From NCBI RefSeq assembly GCF_023159225.1, contig NC_063188.1, positions 13,165,086 to 13,229,085 of the forward strand: a DNA stretch of 64,000 bases, written 5' to 3'. Origin of the DNA: Perognathus longimembris pacificus. Its lineage: Eukaryota > Chordata > Mammalia > Rodentia > Heteromyidae. Below the pieces are notes generated by a model, which was given only the letters and a program-made list of their open reading frames with translations, was not told the DNA's origin and searched no databases. Below, one piece after another: positions 1 to 11,279 of the stretch. Position numbers and translations under genes: made by a program. The first letter of the stretch is position 1. Each line of letters opens with the position of its first letter.

Positions 1-24
1 TCATCATAACGAAAAGTTAGAGAA

Positions 25-230
25 GGGGCTGGGAATATGGCCTAGTGGCAAGAGTGCTTGTCTCTTATACATGAAGCCCTGGGTTCAATTCCCCAGCACC
101 ACCTATATAGAAAACAGCCAGAAGTGATGCTGTGACTCAAGTGGCAGAGTGCTAGCCTTGAGCAAAAAGAAGCCAGGGGCAGTGCTCAGGACCTGAGTTC
201 AAGCCCCAGGATTTGCAAAAAAAAAAAGTT
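25..230 (+). mobile_element. IDL-Geo SINE (dimeric, tRNA-derived)
   Basis: Full-length copy. The left monomer opens with GGGGCTGGGAATATGG and is ID-like (related to tRNA-Ala/BC1). The right monomer runs from GTGACTCAAGTGG to TTCAAGCCCCAGGA and ends in an A tail. This family marks the window as Geomyoid rodent DNA; the same architecture recurs on both strands throughout. Confidence 0.85.
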
Positions 231-413
231 AGAGAAAACAATACAAGTCATATGTGATCCGATAGATATACTACGTGGCAGCACATGTGGAAAGAAAGAG
301 CAATACTTTAGTTTATATATACTAAATGCATGAGTCGCAAGTACAAAAATGTTAACACTAATTCTGAATTTGTTTCCTTTTATTAAGATCATGTCCACCA
401 CATACTCTTTTTC

Positions 414-460
414 TTCTCTCCTCTAGTCTCCTCTCCTCTCCTCTCCTCTCCTCTTCTCTT
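414..460. repeat. CTCTC-rich simple repeat
   Basis: Pyrimidine-only (TCTCC)n tract directly at the 3'-tail side of a minus-strand B1-Geo SINE, so it probably grew from the SINE tail. Confidence 0.8.
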
Positions 461-643
461 GTCTTGAACTCAGATCCTAGGTACTCTCCTTTAGCTTTTT
501 CACTCAAGGCTAGTGTTCTACCCTTTGTGCTACTTCTGACATTTTTGGTGTGTAACTGGAGAGATTTGGCTTTGAACCTTGATCCTCATATCTCAATCTC
601 CTGTGTAGTTAAGATTACAAGTGTGAACCACCAATGCCTGGTT
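461..643 (-). mobile_element. B1-Geo SINE, diverged
   Basis: Reverse-complement copy of the second SINE family. Reading on the minus strand, a 7SL/B1-like head (at about 600-643) is followed by a linker and by the Geo right monomer shared with the IDL-Geo family. Substitutions are many, so the copy is old. Confidence 0.7.
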
Positions 644-644
644 A

Positions 645-1597
645 TTGTTCATTTTACTTCTTAACCACTGTGATGCCCCAAATTCAATTACAAAACTCTC
701 ACGAGTGCTGAATCTAGACAATAGTTCAGAGAATAATTTCTTGATGCTAGCCTTGAGTTTGTCTGTTTACTGAAAATGGAGTAAAGAATTTTATAGTTTT
801 TCTTTTTACTGTAGCACATTAATAAGAACTTGTATTATTTTAATTTCCTCTCCTGAACGCCAAGCCTTGTAGATAAGGATAGGCTATACTGATTTCTCTC
901 CCCTATCATGGAGTAGAGCGCTTCTTGAACTGTGCATGGAGGGACTAAAGAGGGTTAAGTGTATAGTGTCAGGCAGGCTGTGTGCTGCAAAACTCCAAGG
1001 TGTATCATATGTGAAAGGATTCACTTTGGCTAGAGATTATATACAGCCTGTCTAAATGCATGCAGAACTTGTGGAGGCATGGAAAGGAAAGAAGGGACAT
1101 TGGGATTGGAAATGTTGGGAATCCCAAAGTAAGATGGCACCTGGTCTCATATCCTATCTAGATAGGAGAGACTGACTCTTAGCACCCTACTCCAATAGGA
1201 AGCAAGCAATGGCAGTGTGGCATTTATGAAAGAGGTTGTCAGGTCATGCTGTTAGGTTTCCTCTTGCTTATTTCTATCATTGGTGAGTTCTACTACATAC
1301 CCCAGAAGGAGACTCAGTCAAGTTCTAAGAGTACTGGTCAACAAGACAAGGCCTGCAACATGGATGAGGAAGGTCTCCTCAAATTGGAAGCCACAACAAC
1401 TACCACAGATACCAACATCAGATATGGATGTGTGTCAATGGTTGGGAGGAACTGATTCTGACCATTAAAGATATACTGGGAAATAGCAAAATTCAAGGAC
1501 CTAGGGAGATGTAAGCCCAAAGTGCAGGCTCATCTTCCTTACCCTGTGTATCTGTTGTCAGATAATTCCATGGGAGGAGGAGGATGAGAAGAAGGAT
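645..1597. other. No recognised gene
   Basis: Unique-looking sequence. The short open frames here lack splice-site context and resemble no family I know. Confidence 0.5.
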
Positions 1598-1610
1598 TGT
1601 CAGAAGAGAA

Positions 1611-1721
1611 ACGGGAGGAGGAGGACGAGGAGGAGAGGGGGGGAGGAGGAGGGGGGAGGAGGAGGAGGAGGAGGAGGAGGAGGAGGAGGAGGAGGAGGAG
1701 GAGGAGGAGGAGGAGGAGGAG
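1611..1721 (+). repeat. (GGA)n purine tract
   Basis: About 110 bases of nearly uninterrupted GGA/GAG on the plus strand. Minus-strand frames across it give only Ser/Leu/Pro homopolymers, which are repeat artefacts. Confidence 0.95.
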
Positions 1722-2330
1722 ATCAAAAGGATTTTTAAAAAGCAAGGAGAATAGGTGACAGGACTGAAGAAGAGGAAAGAAGAAATTGGAAAGGCATGGG
1801 AAAGGACTTGTGAGAGGATGCATTGGGTTAAAGATTCCATCCATCAGGAATAGTCTTACTGCCAAGGACGCCCTGAACAAAAAAAGCTGCAGTTTTGTGG
1901 ATCCAGGAAGGCCTTTGAGTACTATGTACTGAATTAAATTGGAGAGAAGCATTTTCAAGATTCTTCTTCTTCAGACACAGACTTAGACACCTCTCGAGAA
2001 AACCTTGACTGAAGGCCCCTAATAAAGAATTGGAATGAGCAAGGGCTCCAGAATCATATATGGGTAACAAGATGGCTAGCTGGAGCAGGGCCCAAGTTCT
2101 TTGATGTTTTGTTCTCAATACTTATAACACAACTCATATATCCTACCAAGGTGAACAAACACTTCATTTCCTTAAACCCACTTGAGGTCAATCCTACAAT
2201 ATCATAGTTCTGAAGTAGGGAGGATGTCCTGGAGCCTAAATTCACCAGAGAGGCAGAAGCTGATTTAGAAAGTGGCTTCATGAAAGTGAGCAGGTAAGTT
2301 GTGGTGATTTAGCTGGGACAAACCGGTTAA

Positions 2331-2399
2331 GTAGTCCCATCCGGAGAAGAGGTACCTGGGAGTAAAGTAGTCCCATCCAGAGAAGAGGTACCTGGGAGT
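2331..2399 (+). repeat. Two-copy 36-bp tandem duplication
   Basis: Unit 2331-2366 is repeated at 2367-2399. Both copies contain GAGAAGAGGTACCTGGGAGT; I see a single G/A substitution in the aligned part. Confidence 0.85.
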
Positions 2400-2689
2400 T
2401 GTTCCCAGCACTGCACTGGACAAAGGGAAGAGGACACTTAATGCTCTCTATCACTGTTCCAAGACATAATGAGGTCCTAGAAGAACCTAGACCTGCCTAC
2501 TTCTCCCAATCTGCAATCTCTGTCTCCAAAGACTCAGTCCATCCCTGTTGTAGCCATTTTATATTCCTATTCCTTCAGTACCATGCACTCTTTTACACCA
2601 GCATGTTCTTTCCTCAGGTTGGAAAAATTTACAGAGCCTGCAGAGATTAGCATGAAGATTTGTTGACTGGCTGTGAGGTTAAAAAAGCA

Positions 2690-2935
2690 GCTAGATGAGC
2701 ATGTTGGCATATGCCTTTAGTTCAGCTATGTGGGAGATGTAGGTATGAAGATTACAGTGGTAGGAAGATTACAGTGTGAGGCCATCCCTGGGCAAAAGGG
2801 TAGATCTTATCTTTAAAAAATAGCTAAATGGAAAAGGCCTGGGGTATGACTGAAATGATAAAATGCATGCTTGTCCAAGCAAGCACAAGACCCTGAATTT
2901 AGTAGATAAATAAGAAAGAAAGAAGGGAAGGAATG
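2690..2935 (+). mobile_element. Old B1-dID-like SINE
   Basis: A B1-like head (TGGCATATGCCTTTAGTTCAGC) is followed by an ID-like part (CATGCTTGTCCAAGCAAGCAC...) and an A/GAAA-rich tail. No Geo monomer is present. It is highly diverged and resembles the older rodent B1-dID type. Confidence 0.5.
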
Positions 2936-2939
2936 AGGA

Positions 2940-4430
2940 AGGAATGGAAGGGGAGGTCAGGGGAGAGGATGGAAGCAGAAGAGAGGGACACTGAACCAAA
3001 GAAAAGAATGAGAAGAAAAGGAGAGAGAAAAATAATCCAAAGCAAACCAAACTAGAGGTGAAGTATTGGAATGGTCTGACACCAAGAGTAGCACAGTAGA
3101 GGGAAGATCAAGAGTTCTATTCTCAGCTCTCATTCTTCTCTGGATCATATTCTACTTCATAACTTTTCCTCAGAATAAGTGTGTGACTAAAGAGAGGATA
3201 GTTCAAACAATAGATAACCTGGTGCTAAGAAGGAGAAGTAGTACCCTAGCACCCATGTAGGCACACATAACGCATGCATATATGTATATGACACGCACTT
3301 CCGTTATTCCAGTGCAGGGTCTTTGATCCTCATACCCAGAGTACACACATCTGCACACATCTGGGAGCCCTTTTCTCCAGGCTGAAACTCACTTGAAGTG
3401 GACCAAACCTGGGTTGGGGGGAACAGCCATTAAGAAGAAGAAAAAGGGAGAATCGCCTCCTCTTTGTTTTGTGTCTTCTTGTTCTGTTGTCCTCTCTACT
3501 TTAGGAAGGACATGGTAGGGTGGCCATCGCGCCCCTTTCTTCAGGAGCCTTTGGGATAATTTAGCTATTTTGCATTATTTCTTTCCAGGGTCTAGACAGA
3601 GGGTGGTAGTCAAGCCCCACAGGAAAGTGGATTCGTCAGAGGAGGGTGCGGAGATTCTAGACAAATATAAGGAAACCAAAGAGTAGGCAACATCTTAAGG
3701 AAGGTGAGTTCACACAGGCTGGCCCTGTGCAGCTGCAGTGGAAACAGAAATAAGGAAGATGACTCCTCTCTCCCTACTTTCAGTAGTTGCCCTAATGACA
3801 CCTTAAATTGCTTGGGGTAGAGTGATCTCTTCCACTATTATTACTTCCATGATGTATAGATTCTTTCATTCTCTTCAAAATTTAGATTGGATCCTTTGGG
3901 GATTAAAGTAGTCCATGCAAGATGCCTTCTCTATGACATCTCCCCATAGTTCTGTTAAATTGGAAACTGACATTAACCCATGGTTTCCTGACCATTTTCA
4001 GCTGTTTAGGTTATAAAGCCCATGGCTGAGAAGGGGACCTGACTACATGACCTGGACTATCAAGAATGAACATTGGTTTGCTGCCGCATGAGTTTGTTAA
4101 CACAACTTTTTTCGGGAACTGATAGGACTCACTAGGATACCTTCCTAGAACTCATGGGTTCACATCTAATGTTCACCAGAAAACTGATGAAATTCCATAA
4201 TTACATCACCTTGAATGATGTCAGATATTCTTTACAATGAAAGCTTTGATCGTCCCACAAGGTAAAGATTAATCAACAATTTAAGAGTTCGGCAGGATTG
4301 GAGATTTTTTTTCCAAGCAGATAGACTGATCTTTTCCTCATCTGTTCCATAATAATGTGTAGACAAAATATCTTAGCCTTCTTGTTCCAATGTACAATTT
4401 AGGCCCCAAGGGAAATTATGGTAAAAGTGA
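2940..4430. other. No recognised gene
   Basis: Low-copy sequence with no motif, exon or repeat that I can name on either strand. Confidence 0.5.
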
Positions 4431-4436
4431 CCTCAT

Positions 4437-4675
4437 CACCAGGTGTCAGTGGCTCACACCTGGAATCTTAGCTACTCGAGAGGCTGAGATCTGAGGACTG
4501 CAGTTTGCAGCCAGCCCAAGCAGGAAAGTCCATGAGACTCATCTCCAATTAACCACCAACAAGCCAAAGTGGAACTGTGTCTCAAGTGGTAGAGTACTAG
4601 CCTTCAGCAACAGACATACCAGACACTCAGCTCCTAGGCCCTTAATTCAAGCCCGAAGACCAGCACACAAAAAAA
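4437..4675 (+). mobile_element. B1-Geo SINE, full length
   Basis: The B1-like head at about 4448 (GTGGCTCACACCTGGAATC) is joined through TCTCCAATTAACCACCAA to the Geo monomer (CTCAAGTGGTAGAGTACTAG), with an A-rich end. Confidence 0.85.
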
Positions 4676-4679
4676 GTGA

Positions 4680-6015
4680 CCTCATCTCATGATGACATAG
4701 AGGCTAACAGGAACTCAAATGTTACGCCATGCTGAGAAAAGGGTGTGAGAAACACGTTCTCCTGCCTAAACTGAAAGAATAGACACAGAGGCAAGAAGTA
4801 CAGCAGAAGCGAGACTTCAATGCCTGTCTTGCAAGATTGGATGTCTGCTAGGCAGGCCCACCCACCGTGGTACAACAAGCAATTTATTCCCTAATGTGCA
4901 AATCCCTCCCCTGGTTCGTCACTCATTCAGTGCTAGAGGGCATACAAGGCTCTTGGAGCTCTTCGAAAACTTTGATTATTTTCTGTTGGATAATTGTTAA
5001 TCTATGAATTTCTTAGGATTGGTTGACTTTTCAAAGAAGGCCTTGGTTATCTATTTCCACTTCCCCCGTCCTCCACCTTGTTCTGCCATGGCAGGAAAGC
5101 ATGTCTCGATATGTCCTTTCTTGGAAAGTACACCGCTTTTACTTCTTTTCACTGTGGTCCACCCTTCCTCCTTCTAGTTGTTGCCTTGCTGATGTCCTGT
5201 TTGCCTACTGTTTGTCTAGGGATTTTTCAGGGGCATGGACTTTAGGATTGTCATATCAATAAGCTGTTAAGTCATCCTGAAAGCAATCTCCTAGTGACTT
5301 TCCACAAAGGGTCAGATGCTTTGTTTTGAAAATGGAAAATCGAAGCAACAGTGGATATTGGCTTTGGGGGGAAATGGCAGAAAGTTTGTGTTCTTCTACT
5401 TGTAAATGAGATCTAGCCTGCTTTTTTCCCTTCACTGCTCTGTTCCTCAGGAAGTTAAACCATAAAGGCTTCACATCCCAATCTTTCTTGCCTTTTGACT
5501 GTTAATATGGATTTGGCCAATGAGAGGCAGCAAGTGGAAATTAAAGTGTAGACTAACACATTTATATGGCACGAGGTAAAACAGTGTTAATCAGCTACAG
5601 TGGTCACCAACATCAAGAATTTCTCTGTGAAGATTCATATGGCCTTAAATCTATCACTTAAAAAAATTCCTAGTAGGAAATACCGCCCCCCCCCGCCAAA
5701 AAAAACCCCGCATTTCTGCTTGTATCTGTGTCTGTGTGTCTCTGTCCTGAATTACTCCCTCTTTAGTTCCCTTATTTGTGATTCTCATTTCAGGAGATAC
5801 AGTACAGTCCTCCAAGTGCACTCACAAAAGTCCCATTCCTCCAGGAAATTAGAAGTATCTGGGATTCTCCTCCTGTAAATTCAGTCTACCATCGATCTAC
5901 CCTTTGTGAAGAGGGATGGATACGCTGGCCTTCTCATCATGACTCTCCATGTGAGTACACAATCTCCTATGGGGGAGTAGAATTCACATCCTTGTCTGTA
6001 ATTCTCCCCCCCTCC
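4680..6015. other. No recognised gene
   Basis: Non-repetitive DNA apart from a short C/A homopolymer run near 5690-5710. The frames present here look like chance. Confidence 0.5.
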
Positions 6016-6021
6016 ACCTTT

Positions 6022-6250
6022 TTTTGATCAGTCATGGGGCTTGAACTCAGGGCCTGGGCACTGTCCCTGAGCTCTATTTGCTCAAGGCTAGGGCTCTTCC
6101 ACTTTCACACATCTGCCTCCAGTATTAGATGGTTCATTGGAGATAAGAGTCTCATGGCCTTTCCTTCCTGGGAGGACTTGGAACCATGTTCCTCAGATCT
6201 CAACCCCCCTGAATTGCAAGGATTATAGACAGGAGCCACCAGCACCCAGC
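6022..6250 (-). mobile_element. B1-Geo SINE
   Basis: The Geo monomer lies at 6022-6110 and the B1-like head ends near 6250 (GGAGCCACCAGCACCCAG), so the element reads on the minus strand. Confidence 0.8.
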
Positions 6251-6990
6251 AGTGATCCCCTTCTTCATGGAAAGATAGGAAGTGAGGTATAAAATTGTTG
6301 CTCAACTCTTCTAAGGGCTCACCTAAGCTGAGACTACACAGGTCTACCCAAGCATCCTGCTGTGCTCATAAGAAGCCTTATATATACCTGATGTTGCTGG
6401 GCCTCCTGTAGTTACCATTCCACAACAACCTCTGAGTGGTTTGCTATTTTTTTCTCAGTGTGATTGTTGTAAAATTTCTTCTGGTTTCTTCCTGGTGCTT
6501 TCCATGTTCATGGCATGTACTAGGCTAATTCTCTGGGATGTTCCTGCTATTCAACTTTGTCTCTTCCTCCTTTGCCTTTTCTCCTCAGAGCCATGAATTG
6601 ATGGCACATGGCTAGCCAGTGGTCATGGGCACAGAAGTATAAGATGGCCCTGTTCTCCTCTTCCTCCTCACCCTGACAGATAAAGGGTTCTATTCAAGGG
6701 ATAGAGAGAATGGCAGAACGGACAATGAGCAGCTAATTTGTTCAGGCTAACAGGGAAAAAAGTAACAGCTCTGGGGATGGAGGAATGGGAGAAGGCTCAG
6801 GAAGTGGGTATGGAAATTCTGTAGAGGTGGGGAGAAGAGGAAGGCTGCAGGACTCATTTTGTGTGTCTCCTTGAAAGACAAGAGTGATGCTTGATGTTTG
6901 TGATTGCTTTCACAGTGGTGCTTCATGAACTTCCCATCTTTCTTATCACTTGGTCTTGCCACTAACCCCTATTGTTCCACCTCTTGGCTC

Positions 6991-7205
6991 TCTTTTTTTG
7001 TGTGCCAGTCCTGGGGCTGAAACTCAGAGCCTAGATGCTATTCGTGAGCTTTTGTGCTCAAATATAGAGCTCTACCACTTGGACCATAGCTCCACTTACA
7101 GGTTTTTGGTAGTTAATTGGAGCTTTCCTCCCTGGGTTGGCTTCAAAGCATGATCCTCTGAGATCTCAGCTTCGCGAGTAACTAGGATTACAGGTGCTCA
7201 GCAGC
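6991..7205 (-). mobile_element. B1-Geo SINE
   Basis: Minus-strand copy with its A tail seen as T7 at 6991. The Geo part has an expanded CTCAAATATAGAGCTC segment. Confidence 0.75.
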
Positions 7206-7335
7206 TCACTTTTTCTTCTCATCTGCATTACCACTCATGTCTTCTTGCCTGGTTTCATGCACGATCCTATTTCAAGTTCCTCAGGGCAAATATGAGACTT
7301 GCTCAATCCATTATTTGGGAACCTCCCCCTTCTCT

Positions 7336-7567
7336 TGCTGGACCTGGGGCTTGAACTCTGGGCTTGGGCATTGTCCATCCCTGAGCTCCTTTTGCTCAAA
7401 TCTAGCACTCTACCACTTGAGCCACAGCTCTATTTCCAGTTTTTTCTGTGATTAATTGGAGATAAAAATCTCATGGACTTTCCTGCCAGACTGACTTCAA
7501 ACCATAATCCTCAGATCTCAGCCTTCTGAGTAGCTAGGATTACAGGCCTGAGCCACCGGCACCTGGT
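7336..7567 (-). mobile_element. B1-Geo SINE
   Basis: Minus-strand copy ending at the head sequence GAGCCACCGGCACCTGG; the linker TTAATTGGAGATAA is intact. Confidence 0.8.
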
Positions 7568-8020
7568 AGAGAATAGAACTTTTTGAGTGGGAGCCATCTC
7601 ACAAATCTTCTTGACTCTCAACTGACTTTACATTGGTCAAAGGAATTTTTTGATATACTGTGGCCTGAACACATTTGCTTAACTGAGACTTTCTGGTCAC
7701 ATTTCTTTAAGGATTAAGTTTGGGAGGCCCTGTGAGATATTACCAGGTGTCCTAAAACGTACGCCCAGCATGAGTTTGCTCTTCAACACAATCTCTTCAC
7801 CTGGGTGGGCAGTTAGGTTTAGGAAAATAATACTATGGATGTTTCTCCAGAATAATGAGGGAGAAAGGTCTTTGGTATTGAGTGACCAAATCCTGCAGAG
7901 CTATTCATGTGTACTTATCTTTCATATTAATGGTGGGAAAGCTGCAGTGTTCAGTTGAGTTACTATATGGGATGTCATTTCTGAGTCAACCTCTGTCCAG
8001 TGGAACCCAAAAATCTATGT

Positions 8021-8021
<1 letters not shown>

Positions 8022-8055
<34 letters not shown>

Positions 8056-8065
8056 TACACACACA
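8022..8065 (+). repeat. (CA)n microsatellite
   Basis: ACACAC... with two interrupting ACAT units. It lies just downstream of the ETD-like gene's poly(A) signals. Confidence 0.95.
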
Positions 8066-8091
8066 AGCCAAAAGACATTGAAAATATAGCT

Positions 8092-8128
8092 TTTATTTCA
8101 ATGATTCACATAAAGGATAAGCTTTATT
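8092..8128 (-). terminator. Two poly(A) signals of the ETD-like gene
   Basis: On the minus strand, AATAAA occurs at 8123-8128, where it overlaps the TAA stop, and again at 8092-8097 (AAATAAAAGC). Two AATAAA hexamers right after the stop suggest a real mRNA 3' end. Confidence 0.6.
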
Positions 8129-8408
8129 CCAAATCTTTTTTGGGAGCGTTTCCTTGATTCTGGGGTGGCATCACCATGTAAGACACATGGTGTTTGGGTG
8201 TAGGCCAACTCCACCCTGGAGCGGTTCGGGTCAGCATCCAGAGCCACTTTGTCAGATCCACATCTCCCTTATGTCTCCCCAGTTGTCTCCCTACTAAGAA
8301 GCCTAGTATATTTGTGGAACCTAGGCTGGGTGTTAAGTATTCATCCGCCTTCCTTCTGGTACTCTGTTTTGGTCTTCTGGGACTGGTTGTAGGTTGTTCT
8401 CTATCCAT
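8124..8408 (-). CDS. Embryonic testis differentiation (ETD)-like protein, 94 aa
   Basis: A 94-codon frame starts at an ATG (8406-8408) and ends in TAA. Residues about 41-59 read RQLGRHKGDVDLTKWLWML. This matches, as I remember it, the conserved end of the small X-linked ETD proteins (ETDA/B/C in human, Etd in mouse). The N-terminus is basic and Ser/Thr/Pro-rich (SPRRPKQSTRRK). The human proteins I recall are near 59 residues and stop just after the WML motif. This one continues about 35 residues, so it is either lengthened or the tail is not normally translated. I see no signal peptide or membrane segment. A splice acceptor (TTTCTTCAG) precedes 8446, so this looks like a terminal exon with its 5' UTR upstream. 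Linkage to ZNF75/ZNF449-type genes agrees with human Xq26.3. Molecular function is not known to me; testis expression is a family expectation. A retrocopy remains possible. Confidence 0.62.
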   Translation of the reverse strand: MDREQPTTSPRRPKQSTRRKADEYLTPSLGSTNILGFLVGRQLGRHKGDVDLTKWLWMLTRTAPGWSWPTPKHHVSYMVMPPQNQGNAPKKDLE

Positions 8409-8964
8409 GACTCGTCAACTCAGGGAAGCAACGCAACTGAGCAAGCCTGAAGAAAGATGAAGAAATCTGAAGACCCAAGTGGATCCAGGAACCTCTTCCT
8501 CATAGAGTCATCTCCCTCCCCACCTCAAGCATTTGCTATCAGCAGTACAGTATCCCCCCACCACAAACACTTAGCCATAGTTTCATTTTTCATGAATTCA
8601 CTTACCAGTGGTCAAGTGGGGGTCTGAAAAAAAAATATATTTAAGGAATACTTGAGAAATGAACAGTTACGAAGTTGTAAATTGTGTACCATTCTCAAGT
8701 AGCATGTTGAAATCTTAGTCCATTTCACTCCGTCCTTCCTGGGAGCAACATGAGTTGTTTGTCCAGCATATCCAACATGCATATTACATGCAAGCTGTCT
8801 GATAGCCAACAGCTTGTGTTCAAGTGAACCTTATTTTACTTAACAGTGGTCCCAAAGCATAAGAGCAGTGGTGGAAAGGCAGAGGTAGGGCATAAAATAT
8901 GGAAAAATAGATTAGCGCTGCTATTTTTGTAGCCATGCTACAGGGTATTTTCCTAAAATAGACG

Positions 8965-9330
8965 GATCTTAGAAAATATCACCCTCTAGATCTAAAGGGC
9001 TCAATAGCTATGTGCATATCATCATGTAAAATTATGCTTATTGAAATGAACTCCAAGAAATAGAAACAAGAGGTTTTTTATTTTACTTTTTGTGAGTTTT
9101 TTCTGTTTTTCCCCTCGTGACATTGTTTTTTAAAATTTCTGTACTTTGTCTCGTATGTAAGTTTATCTGATGTGGGGAGGGTAATGGGAAGCACTGAAAT
9201 AATGGGACAAAATTCAGCAATGATACTCATGAGGCACTATGTCGAAAATGAACTATACAATTTTGTGGAGGAATGGGATCAGGAAAAAGAACTGGGGAAA
9301 AATGGGGGAAGAAGTAGTGACACCGTTAAA
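8965..9330 (+). mobile_element. Unidentified ~370-bp repeat, probably an L1 3' fragment
   Basis: It shares motifs with 15270-15650 in reverse complement: AACAAGAGGTTTTT, GTGGGGAGGGTAA/GGGGAGGGTAAGGG, and AATGAACTATACAA. The G-rich middle and A-rich ends resemble a lineage-specific L1 3' UTR, but I cannot name it. Confidence 0.5.
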
Positions 9331-9334
9331 AAGA

Positions 9335-9526
9335 GAAATGGGAATATGGCCTAGTCGCAAGAGTGCTTGCCTCATATACATAAAGCCCTGGGTTCAATTC
9401 CTCAGTACCACATATATAGAAAACGGCCAGAAAGGGCGCTGTGGCTCCAGTGGTAGAGTGCTAGCCTTGAGCAAAGAGAAGCCAGGGACAGTGCTCAGGC
9501 CCTGAGTCCAAGCCCCAGCACTGGCA
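9335..9526 (+). mobile_element. IDL-Geo SINE
   Basis: The left monomer begins at GGGAATATGGCCTAGTCGC. The 3' tail has become a (CA)n tract rather than poly(A). Confidence 0.85.
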
Positions 9527-9583
9527 AACACACACACATACACAGACACACACAGAGACACACACACACACACACACACACAC
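9527..9583 (+). repeat. (CA)n microsatellite at a SINE tail
   Basis: CACACACATACACAGACAC... runs directly on from the GGCAAA end of the preceding SINE. Confidence 0.95.
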
Positions 9584-9697
9584 TGTTATCATAAAGATTG
9601 TCAGTACCATCAAATTTGTAATACTATCATTACTTTCAAAATGAATGACAGACATGAGTCTGTATCTAGAATTTATTTTGCTCCCCTAATGCATTTG

Positions 9698-9953
9698 TTT
9701 GTGCTCATCCTGGGCCCTGAAGTTAGGGCCTGGGCACGGTCCCTGAGCTTCTTTTTGCTCACTGCTAGCATGCTACCACTTGGGCCACAGCACCATTTCT
9801 GGGTTTTTTGATAGGTTAGTGGAGATGAGTCTCTCAGACTTTACTGTCCAAGCTGGCTTTGAACTATGATCCTTAGATCTATCCTTAGACAGTTCTTAGA
9901 TCTCAGCCTCCTAAGTAACTAGGATTACAGGCATGAGTCACCAGCGCCAGGCC
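9698..9953 (-). mobile_element. B1-Geo SINE with internal duplication
   Basis: Minus-strand copy. About 20 bp around ATCCTTAGATCT (9869-9905) is duplicated inside the B1-like head, giving a longer element than its neighbours. Confidence 0.75.
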
Positions 9954-10295
9954 TCCAAATACATTTTTAATCTCTCTTTTGGTTTTTAAATCTATCAGGT
10001 AGGTTTTCATATCTTGTAGGTCAAGTTATCAAGGCTTTCCTCCTACAAATCTTTTTATTTGCTAATTAGCTTATCTTTTTTCATTACAAAATCCTATTTA
10101 TACTCATAAATGAGGCTGCACTGAATTCATACATTGATTTGGGGGCAAGATTTGATTAAATATTTTCCTACCTAGAAAACAATGGTACTTTAGTATCAAA
10201 ATGGAAATAAAAATATATCATAGTATTTCCTACCACTTTAAAAATCATTCACATAAGTTTGGTGATCAGTTTGAACTAGAGATATTTCTTTTTAT

Positions 10296-10535
10296 ATGTG
10301 TGGGTTTCTGTCCTGGGACTGGAAATCAGGGCCCCGAGTGCTGTTCTTGAGATTTTTTACTCAAGGCTGTATTTTTACCACTTGAGCCACAGTTTCATTT
10401 CCAGCTTTTTGGTGATTAATTTGAGATAAGTGTGCCATGGACTTTCCTGGCTCGACTGGCTTTCAACTGCGATCCTGAGCCTCGGCCTCCTGGGTACCTA
10501 GTATTACAGGGAGGATACATCGGTGCCTGGCTATC
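10296..10535 (-). mobile_element. B1-Geo SINE
   Basis: Minus-strand copy, Geo part first. The head ends near 10532 (GGTGCCTGG). Confidence 0.75.
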
Positions 10536-10539
10536 TGAT

Positions 10540-11200
10540 TTTTTTTTGAGGAAGAAATGTAAAAGTGAATGTTCTATAAGCAGAAAAGCTTTGCCCTTCC
10601 TTTGTGCTACTTGTTGGAAAACAAATTAGCAAGTAGGAAAGCTTAGAAACTGTGGTTAAAGAGATGTGTGGGATTGTCTTTGGAAAGAACAAATCTTTAA
10701 AACAAATATTGACCAAATTGTGCTGTAGGCCTCTATACTTTAGTATACTTTAGTACAACACAACATCGTTGTCTTTCTATGGTTCTGTGTTGAATAGAAG
10801 AAAACCCAGATTACTGAGCCTCAAAAGGGAGAGAACGTTCTGATCCAGGACGTTTACAGGTTTCTGTGTTTCAATTCTGTCCCTTGATATGAGACATTGA
10901 GTGGGGCCATTGGTGTAGGTGCAAGCTGCCTCTCTCTACAATGACTATTTTAGTTCCTCAGAAGAACAGAAGTCACAATTTTAAAGCTGTTTTAAACCAC
11001 TGTCCCCTATCTACCTCTTGACAATATCCATGTGAATCACCCTTTAATAAGAGATATGGAAGGTATACTAGAGCTGGAAAAGTATAACTACTCACAAGCC
11101 AACGTTTCTGTAATAAAACATTCCCATGATACAACTGTATATTATATGAGTAGTAACTTCCCAATAATGGCCAAGGCTAATGCAGAGACTAAGAATAGAT
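10540..11200. other. No recognised gene
   Basis: Single-copy-looking sequence. A minus-strand frame of 63 codons ends here but has no exon context. Confidence 0.5.
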
Positions 11201-11208
11201 AATCTTAC

Positions 11209-11279
11209 CTGGTACTGATGTCCCTTAGAGTATTCACTAGATGACGGCGGTCAAAATTGCTGATCACGGCTCTAGGCAC
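11209..11279 (-). other. Candidate spliced exon, 71 bp
   Basis: On the minus strand, a strong acceptor (CCCTTTCCACAG) precedes 11279 and a consensus donor (CCAG|GTAAGAT) follows 11209. One frame through the 71 bases is open (it starts VPRAVISNFDRRHL). I do not recognise the peptide. The position, 2.8 kb upstream of the ETD-like terminal exon on the same strand, would suit a 5' UTR exon of that gene. Confidence 0.35.

Noticed and set aside
1493..1958. 115- and 139-codon minus-strand frames with Ser/Leu/Pro runs
   Set aside because: Translation of the GGA microsatellite and flanks; no initiation or splice context.
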